From Myxococcota bacterium (GTDB taxonomy: Bacteria; Myxococcota_A; Bradymonadia; UBA7976; UBA1532), in contig JAHJCH010000126.1 in NCBI GenBank assembly GCA_018813065.1, positions 1 to 40,907 of the forward strand: a DNA stretch of 40,907 nt, read 5' to 3'. A model generated the notes under the pieces. It was not told the origin of the DNA. It saw only the letters and a program-made list of their open reading frames with translations, and did no database searches. Shown here one piece after another: positions 18,181-26,456 of this stretch. Both the position numbers and the translations under genes were made by a program. The first letter of the stretch is position 1; the number at the start of each line of letters is the position of its first letter.

Positions 18181-19464
18181 TTAGTCCGAGATGATTACTT
18201 CTGCTTTATCAATTACATTATCATTTTGTTTAAAGCCGGGTGCATGAACATGGATAATACGGCCAAGAGGTTCACCTTCACGCGCAGCTCGACGTGAAAT
18301 TACGCGGTGATTGTGAGGCTGATAAGATTCCTCTCGTTTTGGAAAAAATAGCGTGATATTAATTTGCTTTAAGCAATCTCTAAGCGCTTCTGCAATCGGA
18401 TGAGAAGAGCTAACCCAATCAGAAGAAATCAACCAAATCGATTTTGTAAAGCCAATAAGATGGCTTTGAATTAAATCATCTGAAATTGGCCCTTGTGTTT
18501 GGGCAGAATATAAATTCTTAAACTGATGAATCGCTGTAATTAAATCATTATTTTCAACCGATTGCGCTAAAAGCTCAAGTGGGTTTTCTTGGCTTAATCG
18601 CTCAATAAACTTTTTTAATTGATTAATTGTAATCAATAATCCTTCATTTTGATCATTTAGTTCTGAAGATTCTTCAATTTTCTGAACTAGAATATTTAAC
18701 TTTTCTCTTATTGATGATCGATCTCTATGATCTTCTTGAAAACCAATTTCAAGCGCAATTTTTTGAATAAGCTTCCCAGCTTCTTTAATCATTTCATCTG
18801 ATTCTGAATTATTCTTATGATCAGATTGATTTGATTGAATTAAAGGTTGGATTGCACTCATGAATTTTTCAACATTAGATTCATATCCCGCAAATCTTGA
18901 TTCAATGGTTTGATTTAAATTTGACATAACTTTTTCATATATAGAATTTAGGTCATTAAAAGCATTCACTCTTTGAATAAACAATTCATGTTGATGTTGA
19001 TTCTCAGATATCGATTTAAGCTGATCAGATATATATTGTTGTTCCGTTATTAAATTTGCTATTTTTTCATCTATATCTGGAGGAAATTTTTGTTTTATCG
19101 CTGAGCTTGAAAGAATAATTGGGTTTTTTCTTTCTTTATGTATAACTACACATGTTAATTTAATTTCTTTTTGAGCACTATAAGAAATACTAAAAGTATC
19201 ACTTTTAACCTCAATTTCTTGTTGATTAATATAATCATTAATATGGACTGGAGTAGTATGATGATTATCCGTAAAATAAATTGGCTGATTATTATAGTTT
19301 GCAACGATCCAGTTCAAAATATTACCATCTGCTTTAATGACAGATGTACCAATGCCACTTAGTTCTTTGATAAAAATAGTAGAATCAGCTTGATCCAAGA
19401 TAATTTTGAATGCACTATATGGATATTGATTTGAAGTTTTATGCTCAATTCTAATTTTTGGCAT
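18181..19464 (-). CDS. Coiled-coil protein with GrpE-like C-terminal domain (putative Hsp70 exchange factor)
   Basis: The protein has 427 residues. An N-terminal beta-rich domain (about 1-110; GIGTSVI resembles an FHA-type turn, unproven) is followed by a long helical region (about 125-300). The C-terminus aligns by eye with the GrpE beta-domain: LKQINITLFFP, then YQPHNHRVI, then GEPLGRIIHVHAPGF, NDNVIDKAEVIIS. In GrpE these correspond to the L..G/V-E-V-I strand, P-x-x-H-x-A/V, G-x-V-L-G-I, and GYxLNxRxIRxAxVxVxK. GrpE is the dimeric nucleotide-exchange factor of DnaK and combines a long coiled coil with this beta-wing. The preceding gene, three bases away, encodes an Hsp70-like ATPase, which makes an exchange-factor role likely. 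The length is about twice normal GrpE. Confidence 0.72.
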   Translation of the reverse strand: MPKIRIEHKTSNQYPYSAFKIILDQADSTIFIKELSGIGTSVIKADGNILNWIVANYNNQPIYFTDNHHTTPVHINDYINQQEIEVKSDTFSISYSAQKEIKLTCVVIHKERKNPIILSSSAIKQKFPPDIDEKIANLITEQQYISDQLKSISENQHQHELFIQRVNAFNDLNSIYEKVMSNLNQTIESRFAGYESNVEKFMSAIQPLIQSNQSDHKNNSESDEMIKEAGKLIQKIALEIGFQEDHRDRSSIREKLNILVQKIEESSELNDQNEGLLITINQLKKFIERLSQENPLELLAQSVENNDLITAIHQFKNLYSAQTQGPISDDLIQSHLIGFTKSIWLISSDWVSSSHPIAEALRDCLKQINITLFFPKREESYQPHNHRVISRRAAREGEPLGRIIHVHAPGFKQNDNVIDKAEVIISD

Positions 19465-19467
19465 CTC

Positions 19468-22317
19468 TTATAAACTCCCATTTGGCTTTGCTTTATGCCA
19501 AACCCAAGGTTGGTCTTGATCTGGAGCAGCAAGGCGCATCCAAAGGCCAGGATCACCTTGCTCATCAAACTCTAAGACGACATCAACGTATTGGCCATGT
19601 AGATCATGGGCGGTTACAGAATGACTAATTTTAAGTCGAAGATAAGAATCAGATGTAATCTTCTCTTCTGGTCCTGGTCCTTGAGCTAAGCTTATTGATG
19701 TACCCTGTAAATAAATTGATTGTTCACTAATTGAAATTGTATGTTCTTGAGGTTTTTTACCAAATCTTGCACCTGCTGGTTTTGCCAAATGATATACTGG
19801 TCCAATTCTAATATACCACCAATGAGATGCACATTGACGTGCATTAATTGGCAAAAAACCAATTTGCCCCCAAGAGGATAGTCCATGAACAACACCTGTT
19901 TTTGTATTTGCAGAATCAAAAAATATTTCTGATTCTGATGCACCTGCTTCTTTTAATTTATGCCGAATAATATCATTTAAACACCATAAACGACCGCCAT
20001 TACCTGCAATAACCATTACTTGTGGTATCGATGCGCTTAGTATTCGATACCGTCTCATTCGCGACATACGTTCAATTGTATCATCAATTGATTGGCCGAT
20101 AATTCGCCACATTAAACCCGTAAGTCCTGATTTTGAGTCACCTGATTCAATTTTAATCTCTACGTTAGATCTATGGCCTTTATTATCAAAGAGTGAAATG
20201 GATTCTGACCACGTTTTTTTCTCGATAAGATCATCGCTACACTTAATTGTCTCGGCGAGTGTTCTAAGTGTACTAAAATTTTGAGACATCGCGACATTCG
20301 ATGAATTAATGTGTTCAATCTCAAAAAATTCGCCCTCTTTAATCTCAGGAAAATCAAATTCAGATGAGTTTTTAATACTTTTGTACAGAAATGCCGCTAT
20401 TTGATGAGTAAGCATCTCTCCACCAAGCCATCTATAACCATGGCTTGATATAATTTCGATCATATTTCTTTTTTGTTCAGCATTATGTCGATACTCAAAA
20501 ATAGTAACATCAGTTGTTCCACCTCCAATATCAAATATAATACCAACGAATGAATTAATCCCATCACTTTCAGCGATTTTTATATCAAATAATTTCCTAA
20601 ATTGATCATCAGAGCTTAAATGATATAGATATGCTTCCGGTTCTGAACATGGTGTTTCAATAAATTGAGGATCAAATCCAAGCATTTGAACTGATAAACG
20701 TAGATCTTCTGTTGATAATTGGTCAAAGGCGGCTGGTTGAGAGAGCTTAATACTTTTAAATTCATATCCAGTCCTTTCTTTTACACGTTCAATAATTTCT
20801 GACAGTAAATAACTGGCCGCTTGTGATCCAGAGACACCACGCAAAACATTTTGACGATCTTTTAAATAACGCTTTCTATTGGTCCCTAATCTTAACTTTG
20901 ATGCAAAATCAATGCGACTAAACTCTTCGGGTATGCTTCTCCAAATTCTTTCGCCATATTTGAACTCATTTCTACCCCAGTCTTCAACAAGATATGCTGA
21001 TTTGAATTCAAATCCGCCGTCATTATCCAAATAAATCATTTGTTCATATTGATTTGCTGAAATATAAGCACAACTATGAACCGTTCCATAATCAATACAT
21101 AAGTGACCCTGATGAGGGTCGATTATTCTAATTTTCTTCGCGGGTATATCAATAAAAATTGATTCTTCATGATAAATCTCTTTTTGATCCGATTCAATGA
21201 TCGCTAAATTTACACGAAAATCAAGGCGAAGAATATCATCATTTAATGACTGTAACGCTTTTGAGCTTATTGTTATAAATATACCGCTCAACCAATCGCC
21301 TTCTGTGACACCTATGCCACCATATCCGCCAATAGGCAACTGAGCTGGTGGTGGCAATGTAGCACCTCTACACAGATACTCTCTACCCTCGGACTTGTTT
21401 TTTTCCTCTGTGGAGGCTAAAACTTTTGCAGAAGTGAGTTCACAACCAGCTGTATTAGATTTAATGTTTAATACTTTAACTGATTTAAATCCATCATTCC
21501 AAAATTCTATAAATACACGTTGAGGACGGGCGCCAATTACTAATAATTCACCAAAAGATAATGTGACTTTATTTCTTAATGATACCGCAGCTTTAGGATG
21601 AAGACGTATTTTTGCAGATTGATTGGGTATACCGTCTGATTCTATTTGAATTTGAGCAATAACTGGCGATTCACCTGGATGATCCCAGATTAACTCTAAC
21701 TTTTCTCTTTCATGAGAATGTAATAAACGACCATCGGCGAGGTCTGTGATTTTTAGTCCGGTAATTTCACTTAATATCGTGACACGACGAACTAAGGCAG
21801 AACCTCGAATGGGAATAAGCTGTAAAGACCAACGACATTCACCTGAGCTCAATGGAAAAAGCTCAGATTCTTTATGATTCGTCATTAAATTAGCATTACC
21901 ATATTGAAGCCTAAATGTTGGTTTTTCTGAAACCAATAACGGAATCGAAAGAAAACCATTTTTTATCACAGCCGATTTAATTAAAAAATAATCCCTACTG
22001 GAGAAATTAAATACCTTTGAAATAATTTTAACTGTAATTTTATTATTTGCTTCAATTATTAAACTTCCAGATGAAGCAGACAATTCCTCTGTTTCTAATA
22101 TAAATGAGGGCGGAAGACTAAATTCAATCGTTGTAGATACATTTCCTCGATTTTTTATTTCAAAAGAATGGCCATCGCTGCCTGGATAATCCTGATAAAA
22201 CAAAAGACCTTGAAGAACACTGTTCTCAATTTCACATGTAGCTAACTGAATTCCACAAAGCGCGCAAAATTGATCAGTGCTTTCAGCATTCCAAGGGCAT
22301 CTCAGGCAGCGTGGCAT
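19468..22317 (-). CDS. Hsp70/actin-fold ATPase with N-terminal zinc ribbon and Ig-like domains
   Basis: The protein has 949 residues. A zinc ribbon occupies residues 4-21 (C4, C7, C18, C21). Residues 30-400 are beta-rich, with patterns typical of two or three Ig-like domains. The Hsp70 ATPase follows: phosphate-1 CIDYGT (407-412), connect-1-like PAAFD (528-532), SEPEAY (558-563, the EPxA element), phosphate-2 DIGGGTTD (596-603) and the adenosine-motif AGNGGR (771-776). ATP binding therefore looks intact. The C-terminal 130 residues are a beta-rich tail, not a canonical DnaK substrate domain. No signal peptide is present, so it is cytoplasmic. It lies between the tubulin-like and GrpE-like genes with three-base gaps. 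It may act as a regulated chaperone or as a nucleotide switch within the complex. Confidence 0.85.
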   Translation of the reverse strand: MPRCLRCPWNAESTDQFCALCGIQLATCEIENSVLQGLLFYQDYPGSDGHSFEIKNRGNVSTTIEFSLPPSFILETEELSASSGSLIIEANNKITVKIISKVFNFSSRDYFLIKSAVIKNGFLSIPLLVSEKPTFRLQYGNANLMTNHKESELFPLSSGECRWSLQLIPIRGSALVRRVTILSEITGLKITDLADGRLLHSHEREKLELIWDHPGESPVIAQIQIESDGIPNQSAKIRLHPKAAVSLRNKVTLSFGELLVIGARPQRVFIEFWNDGFKSVKVLNIKSNTAGCELTSAKVLASTEEKNKSEGREYLCRGATLPPPAQLPIGGYGGIGVTEGDWLSGIFITISSKALQSLNDDILRLDFRVNLAIIESDQKEIYHEESIFIDIPAKKIRIIDPHQGHLCIDYGTVHSCAYISANQYEQMIYLDNDGGFEFKSAYLVEDWGRNEFKYGERIWRSIPEEFSRIDFASKLRLGTNRKRYLKDRQNVLRGVSGSQAASYLLSEIIERVKERTGYEFKSIKLSQPAAFDQLSTEDLRLSVQMLGFDPQFIETPCSEPEAYLYHLSSDDQFRKLFDIKIAESDGINSFVGIIFDIGGGTTDVTIFEYRHNAEQKRNMIEIISSHGYRWLGGEMLTHQIAAFLYKSIKNSSEFDFPEIKEGEFFEIEHINSSNVAMSQNFSTLRTLAETIKCSDDLIEKKTWSESISLFDNKGHRSNVEIKIESGDSKSGLTGLMWRIIGQSIDDTIERMSRMRRYRILSASIPQVMVIAGNGGRLWCLNDIIRHKLKEAGASESEIFFDSANTKTGVVHGLSSWGQIGFLPINARQCASHWWYIRIGPVYHLAKPAGARFGKKPQEHTISISEQSIYLQGTSISLAQGPGPEEKITSDSYLRLKISHSVTAHDLHGQYVDVVLEFDEQGDPGLWMRLAAPDQDQPWVWHKAKPNGSL

Positions 22318-22320
22318 AAC

Positions 22321-25300
22321 TTAGCTCCAAATATCTCCGCCAAATGAGGCGTTTTGTTGTTCTTCCTTTGGAATAATAGAATCTTTCACCATTAAGAGCT
22401 TAAGTTCCGGCTGCATTTGACGTGAACGAATATGCGCGATCGTTGTCCATTCTTTCATCTTATCTGGAGTACGATATTCAATATCACTGCACTCTTTAAT
22501 CAAATTTTCACGAGGCTCATTCAAATGTTGACTCATGTTATTTGACCAAAGACTCACTAAAGAAGCTGCAAGATCATGCTCCAAAAATTGACGGCCATCT
22601 GTCGGCTGAGGAAATGCTCTATTTTGCATCCACATCGCTAAAATTAAGCATTTTCTTGCTTCAAGTGGCCTAGAGAAGATCGCCGCGCGCCGCGTAAAGA
22701 CCTCTTTACGGACGGCATCTGCCAATACATGATCATCACGAAAGCGATTGGCGATCGCCTCAAGCGCGTTGGGCAATATCGCGGTTTGATGTCGCCCTGT
22801 GTTCATATCGATGATCACATAGCTCACCTCACTACGACGAGGATCAGCCGTAAACACACCCAAGACAGCCGCCTCAAGCGCCAAACGATCAAGCTCAAAC
22901 CAACGCTGAGCGACGCTTGGATTGGCAGGAGGGAGGACATGAGGCAGCTCTAAGAAGCTGCGCTCAGTGTGACGCTTGGAGACGTCGAAGTGACCTCGCT
23001 TTTTAACGATGTCATATGCGCTCTTGAGCGAGTCCAACGCCGCGACGCTGTAGAGCGGGAAGGCCATCTTCTCTGCGTAGACGACCGCAGAGCCACCTTC
23101 GCTGGTGAGCGGATCGATGCGGGATAAGGCGCCCGTTTGCGCTTGACACCAATCAACCACAGCAGCGGCGGTTTTGCTCTGAACACCAACGATGGCCAGG
23201 GGTTGCAGCCCAGCGGGGCGCCCCACGGCGGCGCTGAAGCGCAACCAGGGGTTGGCGCCTCGCCCTGCTTGATCCAAAGCCGCTTGTTGATCGGCGGCGG
23301 TGCCGCTGATCAAGGAGAGCGCGTCATCTTGACCGGCAAACGCACTATCAGCAGCCGCAGAGTAAGAGAGACGACGAACAGCCCATAGCTCAAGGCGATC
23401 TCGGAGGTTTAGCCATTTGCTGGAATCGCGTTGACGTTGCACCGCCCACTCTAAGACTTTACGAATTCCTTGATTTGCAATATCTCCAGCGCCTGCGGCT
23501 AAAAACCGCTCTTGAACTAAAAAGTTTGACCATTGATCTAATAACGTCTCCTTGATGGATTGCCGTCCAACTTGGTCTCCCTGAAGGAAGGCGTCAAGCT
23601 GTTGAGGTAGCTCATCCCAAGCCGTTCGATCTCTCGCGTTACGACCAGATACAAATGTTTTGCGATAAGATTCCTCAAGACCCTTGAACCAATGCTTAGT
23701 AATATCTAATGTTTCTCTATAAAGATTTAATTCTTGGCGTAAACCTTGTGTTTGAACCGTTGTCTCGCCTCGATCATTAGATACTTCAACTCGCTTACCG
23801 ACATAACCGGAGAGTTCAGTCAATAAATGACCACAACGCTCCGCAGCTGCGCGACGATACCGAGCTTGAATCCAAGATTTAATGCTTTTTTCAGCGATAT
23901 CTAAGAGATCAATACGAATTTTTTTAGTAAGATTATCACCAGCATCACTCAAGAGTCTGCTGTGATGACGATCGCAAAAACGACGCGCAATTCCTGCGTA
24001 TCCAGGCAGCCATAAACCATCAGCAGCTTCACGTAAATCTAAAGCACGCTCAATTTCTTGATTGGTTGTAATTTGAATAGATGGTGCATATGGTTCATCT
24101 ATTTGAGGTAAATGAGGAGCAGCATTAAACAAATCAGAGAGTTTTTCAAGCGTTCGATCCGCCAAATCAAGTCCATATTGAAGCGGATCTGCGAGAAGAT
24201 CGACGATTAAGCCTTTAATTTTATCTTTGCTGCGTGAAATTACTTCATCGCTTGTTTCAATAATCGTAATGCCATCTTTGCCTTGATTTCTACGTACACC
24301 ATCTTGGCTCAAAAGAGGATTTATTTTATCCTGAATTTGTTTAAAATGAGCTAAGATTTCCTCAATTAAGGCGCGTGTATAATGATCGGCTTTACGCAAT
24401 CGCTCTAATTGATCTTTTTTAGATAAACCATCTGGATCAAAATATTGCTGCACTAATTTACGTTTAGAAGTAAAGAACGCTTCAACTTCATCAATATGAG
24501 GTTGATAGAGAGGTTGAGAGCCTATACCAGCCCCTCCTCTGACCATTTCGTCAATCAAGCCCTCTTGTGAAAGCCCAAACTCATCGATCTTCTTTTTAAC
24601 GATCAGATCATCGATCTCTCGCCCTTGGAGTTTTTTATTGGGATCGGAGATCAGGATGCTGAGCATATCAAAAGCAAGACGTGCCGCAGCAGCGCGCTGA
24701 AAGCGTCGCCGATCAAATGGCACACGCGCGACACCCAATGCACCAAACGCGGTTGGAAATCTAAAAGCATAGTGGCGTTGAGTCCCACCACCATCCTCTA
24801 CTGGAGTTGATAGAATCTCAAAGTTTGAGAGATGCGGGCTCATATTACAGCGATGAGATCGCTTACGCGTTCCAAATTCGCTGCGTTCAAAATCTAAAAA
24901 TAGCGCATCTGCTACCATATCAAAAGCATCATGATCTTTGGGGGTGCCAAAAGTCATAGATTGATCATTTTGACCATCAATAAGATAGATTTGATTAAAT
25001 GGATTGGTTTTTGGATTCTCTGAACGATATGAACCAATTTGGAAAGGGTCTGGATCTCCTTGGGTTCGTGCAGTCAGCGCATTTAATTCACTAAGCGCAG
25101 CAAAGGCATTCGCTTTAACTTCCTCATACATTGTACCTTGAAGTCGCTCATCAAAAATCTCAGGCAGCAAAAAATAACCTGTAAGATTAACAGATAATCC
25201 CCAATTTCGCGTCAATTCAGCGATAGATCTACCCACTTGAATAAAGCAACCAGATCCTGTTCCGCCTGCAAGAGAACTTATAATAACAACTTCGAGTCCT

Positions 25301-25866
25301 TGTTGATCTAAATTGAAACCAAGATTTCGAGCTTCAGAATCGATTTGTGGTCCACGAATACGACCACCTTTTTGTTGAAAACGGGTTTGAAATTGATCAA
25401 AATGATTTTCAAAAGCCAAACGACCTAATGAACGAATTTGAGCAGCCCCATCTAAAGCGGTAGCGTGACGACCAAGCTCTTTTAGAAACTCAGGATCTAA
25501 CCAACGCCACAACCACTCACCTTGCTGTGGATTATCTCTAAATTGACTTACACGCTCGTAACTCAGTCGAAGATCGACTAAATCGTCAGGGCCGAATTTG
25601 ATTCGGTCCTCCATCGCTTTGGAGTCTTCGATTGTTTGCGTACTTTGATCTCTACCATCTGTATCGAGCCAAATAAACTCTTGAAAAGGTAGTCTTGCAA
25701 ATCCATAAGCTTCAAGAATTCTTTTTCGCAGCCTCAGACCAATTTTCATTCCTGTGCCGCCAAGCAGCACATAAATGGTCCTAAACGCGTCATAATTTTT
25801 GATTTGAATCGCGCTCTGACTGCTCTCAAGCCTTAAATCGAAGCCGTTGTACGCTGGACGACTCAT
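22321..25866 (-). CDS. Large tubulin/FtsZ-superfamily GTPase homologue (Tubulin_2-like)
   Basis: The protein has 1181 residues. The start at 25866 is chosen for AGGAG eight bases upstream and for the ATGA overlap with the preceding gene; a more distal ATG at 25965 lies inside that gene. The first 350 residues follow tubulin order: a beta-strand then GGTGMKIG (36-43), a strand ending LDTDGRD (67-73), then VVIISSLAGGTGSG with the tubulin signature GGTGSG at 201-206. These match the prokaryotic tubulin-like family represented by Pfam Tubulin_2. The C-terminal 700 residues are mostly helical and unrecognised. It could polymerise or act as a GTP switch; sequence cannot decide. Bases about 22680-23420 are visibly more GC-rich than the rest of the gene. 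It is followed three bases later by the Hsp70-like gene. Confidence 0.82.
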   Translation of the reverse strand: MSRPAYNGFDLRLESSQSAIQIKNYDAFRTIYVLLGGTGMKIGLRLRKRILEAYGFARLPFQEFIWLDTDGRDQSTQTIEDSKAMEDRIKFGPDDLVDLRLSYERVSQFRDNPQQGEWLWRWLDPEFLKELGRHATALDGAAQIRSLGRLAFENHFDQFQTRFQQKGGRIRGPQIDSEARNLGFNLDQQGLEVVIISSLAGGTGSGCFIQVGRSIAELTRNWGLSVNLTGYFLLPEIFDERLQGTMYEEVKANAFAALSELNALTARTQGDPDPFQIGSYRSENPKTNPFNQIYLIDGQNDQSMTFGTPKDHDAFDMVADALFLDFERSEFGTRKRSHRCNMSPHLSNFEILSTPVEDGGGTQRHYAFRFPTAFGALGVARVPFDRRRFQRAAAARLAFDMLSILISDPNKKLQGREIDDLIVKKKIDEFGLSQEGLIDEMVRGGAGIGSQPLYQPHIDEVEAFFTSKRKLVQQYFDPDGLSKKDQLERLRKADHYTRALIEEILAHFKQIQDKINPLLSQDGVRRNQGKDGITIIETSDEVISRSKDKIKGLIVDLLADPLQYGLDLADRTLEKLSDLFNAAPHLPQIDEPYAPSIQITTNQEIERALDLREAADGLWLPGYAGIARRFCDRHHSRLLSDAGDNLTKKIRIDLLDIAEKSIKSWIQARYRRAAAERCGHLLTELSGYVGKRVEVSNDRGETTVQTQGLRQELNLYRETLDITKHWFKGLEESYRKTFVSGRNARDRTAWDELPQQLDAFLQGDQVGRQSIKETLLDQWSNFLVQERFLAAGAGDIANQGIRKVLEWAVQRQRDSSKWLNLRDRLELWAVRRLSYSAAADSAFAGQDDALSLISGTAADQQAALDQAGRGANPWLRFSAAVGRPAGLQPLAIVGVQSKTAAAVVDWCQAQTGALSRIDPLTSEGGSAVVYAEKMAFPLYSVAALDSLKSAYDIVKKRGHFDVSKRHTERSFLELPHVLPPANPSVAQRWFELDRLALEAAVLGVFTADPRRSEVSYVIIDMNTGRHQTAILPNALEAIANRFRDDHVLADAVRKEVFTRRAAIFSRPLEARKCLILAMWMQNRAFPQPTDGRQFLEHDLAASLVSLWSNNMSQHLNEPRENLIKECSDIEYRTPDKMKEWTTIAHIRSRQMQPELKLLMVKDSIIPKEEQQNASFGGDIWS

Positions 25867-26456
25867 CGAAGATTCTCCTGTCCGTGATGTGAGGTTGGCC
25901 GAGTAATATATGCGATCAAACCAACTACGATTAATATTGAAACATGGGCGAAAGACCAAAGCCATGCGTTAAGCTGTTGATACCATGGGACTAAAAACCC
26001 TTGAACAAAAATCTTTTCCGCGAATGTATATGGCAATACTAAAGAAACAAATAATCCAGATAAAAACATGGCAAACCAAGCAGCACCTGCGGGTGACCAA
26101 CCTTTATCAAGAAGAGGCCGATAAATTGGTAACCCTAACAAATAAGCAAGAAGCCAACCCAAAATAATCAATATCCATCTCGGTATTTTTTCAGGCCACC
26201 ATGAAGGCTGAAAAAGATAGATCTTCGCTGAATTTGATGATGTCGGTGCGATCACTGGCGCAGGTGATTCTGATAATTCACCTGAATCTTTTTCAGATGA
26301 TGAAGCTGTCGAAGGCTGGCTTTTAATTGGTTTTGGAGCAACTGGCTTAATTTCAGTTTCATCCGGCCAAGGGTTTGCTTGTGCCAAAGCACTTGTAGAG
26401 AATAGAGCACAAAGAAAAAACAATGAAGCCCTCGTCTGTGATTTAATATTGGTCAT
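25863..26456 (-). CDS. Small membrane protein with signal peptide and three transmembrane helices
   Basis: I do not recognise the family. The protein has 197 residues. The start at 26456 is favoured because AAAAGG sits nine bases upstream; the ATG at 26465 has no useful spacing. A signal peptide ends at ALA (23-25), followed by a Pro/Ser/Glu-rich linker (about 29-85). Three hydrophobic helices follow: WILIILGWLLAYLLGLPIY, AAWFAMFLSGLFVSLVLPY and WSFAHVSILIVVGLIAYI. The gene overlaps the VWA gene before it by 14 bases and the tubulin-like gene after it by 4, a strong sign of joint production. It is well placed to connect the periplasmic VWA protein with cytoplasmic partners; this is inference from position and topology. 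Confidence 0.75.
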   Translation of the reverse strand: MTNIKSQTRASLFFLCALFSTSALAQANPWPDETEIKPVAPKPIKSQPSTASSSEKDSGELSESPAPVIAPTSSNSAKIYLFQPSWWPEKIPRWILIILGWLLAYLLGLPIYRPLLDKGWSPAGAAWFAMFLSGLFVSLVLPYTFAEKIFVQGFLVPWYQQLNAWLWSFAHVSILIVVGLIAYITRPTSHHGQENLR

